From CAZINM01 sp964540605 (GTDB lineage: Bacteria; Patescibacteriota; Dojkabacteria; SC72; JAHDCA01), in the NCBI GenBank assembly GCA_964540605.1, contig CAZINM010000054.1, positions 1-5,619 on the forward strand: a DNA stretch of 5,619 nt. The letters run 5' to 3'. The translations under genes were made by a program, and so were the position numbers. A model generated the notes under the pieces. That model did no database searches and had not been told where the DNA came from. It saw nothing but the letters and a program-made list of their open reading frames with translations. Each line of letters begins with the position of its first letter. Within the stretch, counting starts at the first letter, position 1. Shown piece by piece: positions 5,513-5,619 of the stretch.

Positions 5513-5619
5513 AGATCCTTGCGAATCTCGTGATCGGCGCCCCTTTCCTTCGGGACTGGTGCGCGGCAGGACGGCTCCTGCTCCCGGTGCTCGCTTCGGC
5601 GTTCCCCGGTCGTTATGTA
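5513..5619 (+). ncRNA. 5' part of a putative GC-rich structured RNA, identity unknown
   Basis: Starting about seven bases after the -10 box, the sequence changes abruptly from A/T-rich to strongly GC-rich near 5535 and stays so to about 5612. Three consecutive hairpins can be drawn. 5537-5564: seven-position stem with one mismatch, internal loop, then TCC-TTCG-GGA. 5566-5581: GCAGGA/TCCTGC, a perfect 6-bp stem with CGGC loop. 5584-5609: CCGG/CCGG closing, inner CGC-TTCG-GCG. Two UUCG tetraloops, stems back to back, and a strong promoter all point to a stable RNA. No open frame of note is seen. It lacks the signature segments I would expect for the 5' ends of 16S or 23S rRNA, tmRNA, or the RNase P 'GAGGAAAGTCC' segment within the visible 107 nt, but the gene is cut by the window end. 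Alternatives are an rRNA operon leader or foreign sequence joined at an assembly edge. Confidence 0.55.

Noticed and set aside
1..5619. CRISPR array, tRNA genes, transposase or IS ends
   Set aside because: No regularly spaced repeats, no cloverleaf with a T-loop GTTCRA and anticodon arm, and no transposase motif or terminal inverted repeats were seen on either strand.

Overview
This is an AT-rich bacterial window (roughly one third G+C by eye). It carries no gene that I can assign to a named family with confidence. Bacterial features are clear: sigma-70-type promoters (including a TTGACA/17 bp/TATATT pair), a rho-independent terminator, and the standard code with TAA, TAG and TGA all acting as stops. 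Most starts lack a Shine-Dalgarno sequence and sit instead behind short A/T-rich leaders. With the lack of recognisable families, this would fit a poorly sampled AT-rich lineage such as Patescibacteria/CPR, but that placement is inference only.

Layout. (1) 3-377 (+): C-terminal end of a gene that starts before the window, weakly resembling the tail of nucleotidyltransferase-fold proteins. (2) 438-1409 (-): a convergent gene of 323 codons in one frame, broken by two in-frame stops (TGA at codon 126, TAG at codon 171) with no frameshift. It is best read as a recently inactivated gene. (3) 1410-1561: an intergenic region from which the broken gene and the next gene diverge. (4) 1562-2857 and 3052-4335 (+): two proteins of 431 and 427 aa that appear to be strongly diverged tandem paralogs. 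They share aligned motifs along their whole length and a similar C-terminal strand motif, and each has its own TATAAT promoter about 30-34 nt before the ATG. (5) 4442-5026 (+): a single-pass membrane protein with a cytoplasmic N-terminus and an external domain of about 125 residues that looks NTF2/DUF4878-like. (6) 5157-5294 (+): a 45-aa one-helix membrane protein, followed by a hairpin/U-run terminator at 5323-5357. (7) 5478-5619: a near-consensus promoter followed by an abrupt switch to GC-rich sequence that folds as three consecutive hairpins, two with UUCG tetraloops. This is probably the 5' part of a stable structured RNA cut by the window end.

How the genes might work together: genes 4 to 6 are co-directional and could be a functional neighbourhood (two soluble paralogs plus two small membrane proteins). 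Each has its own possible promoter, however, and the gaps are 100-195 nt, so a single operon is not demonstrated. The items most worth following up are the paralog pair, the double-nonsense gene, and the GC-rich RNA.
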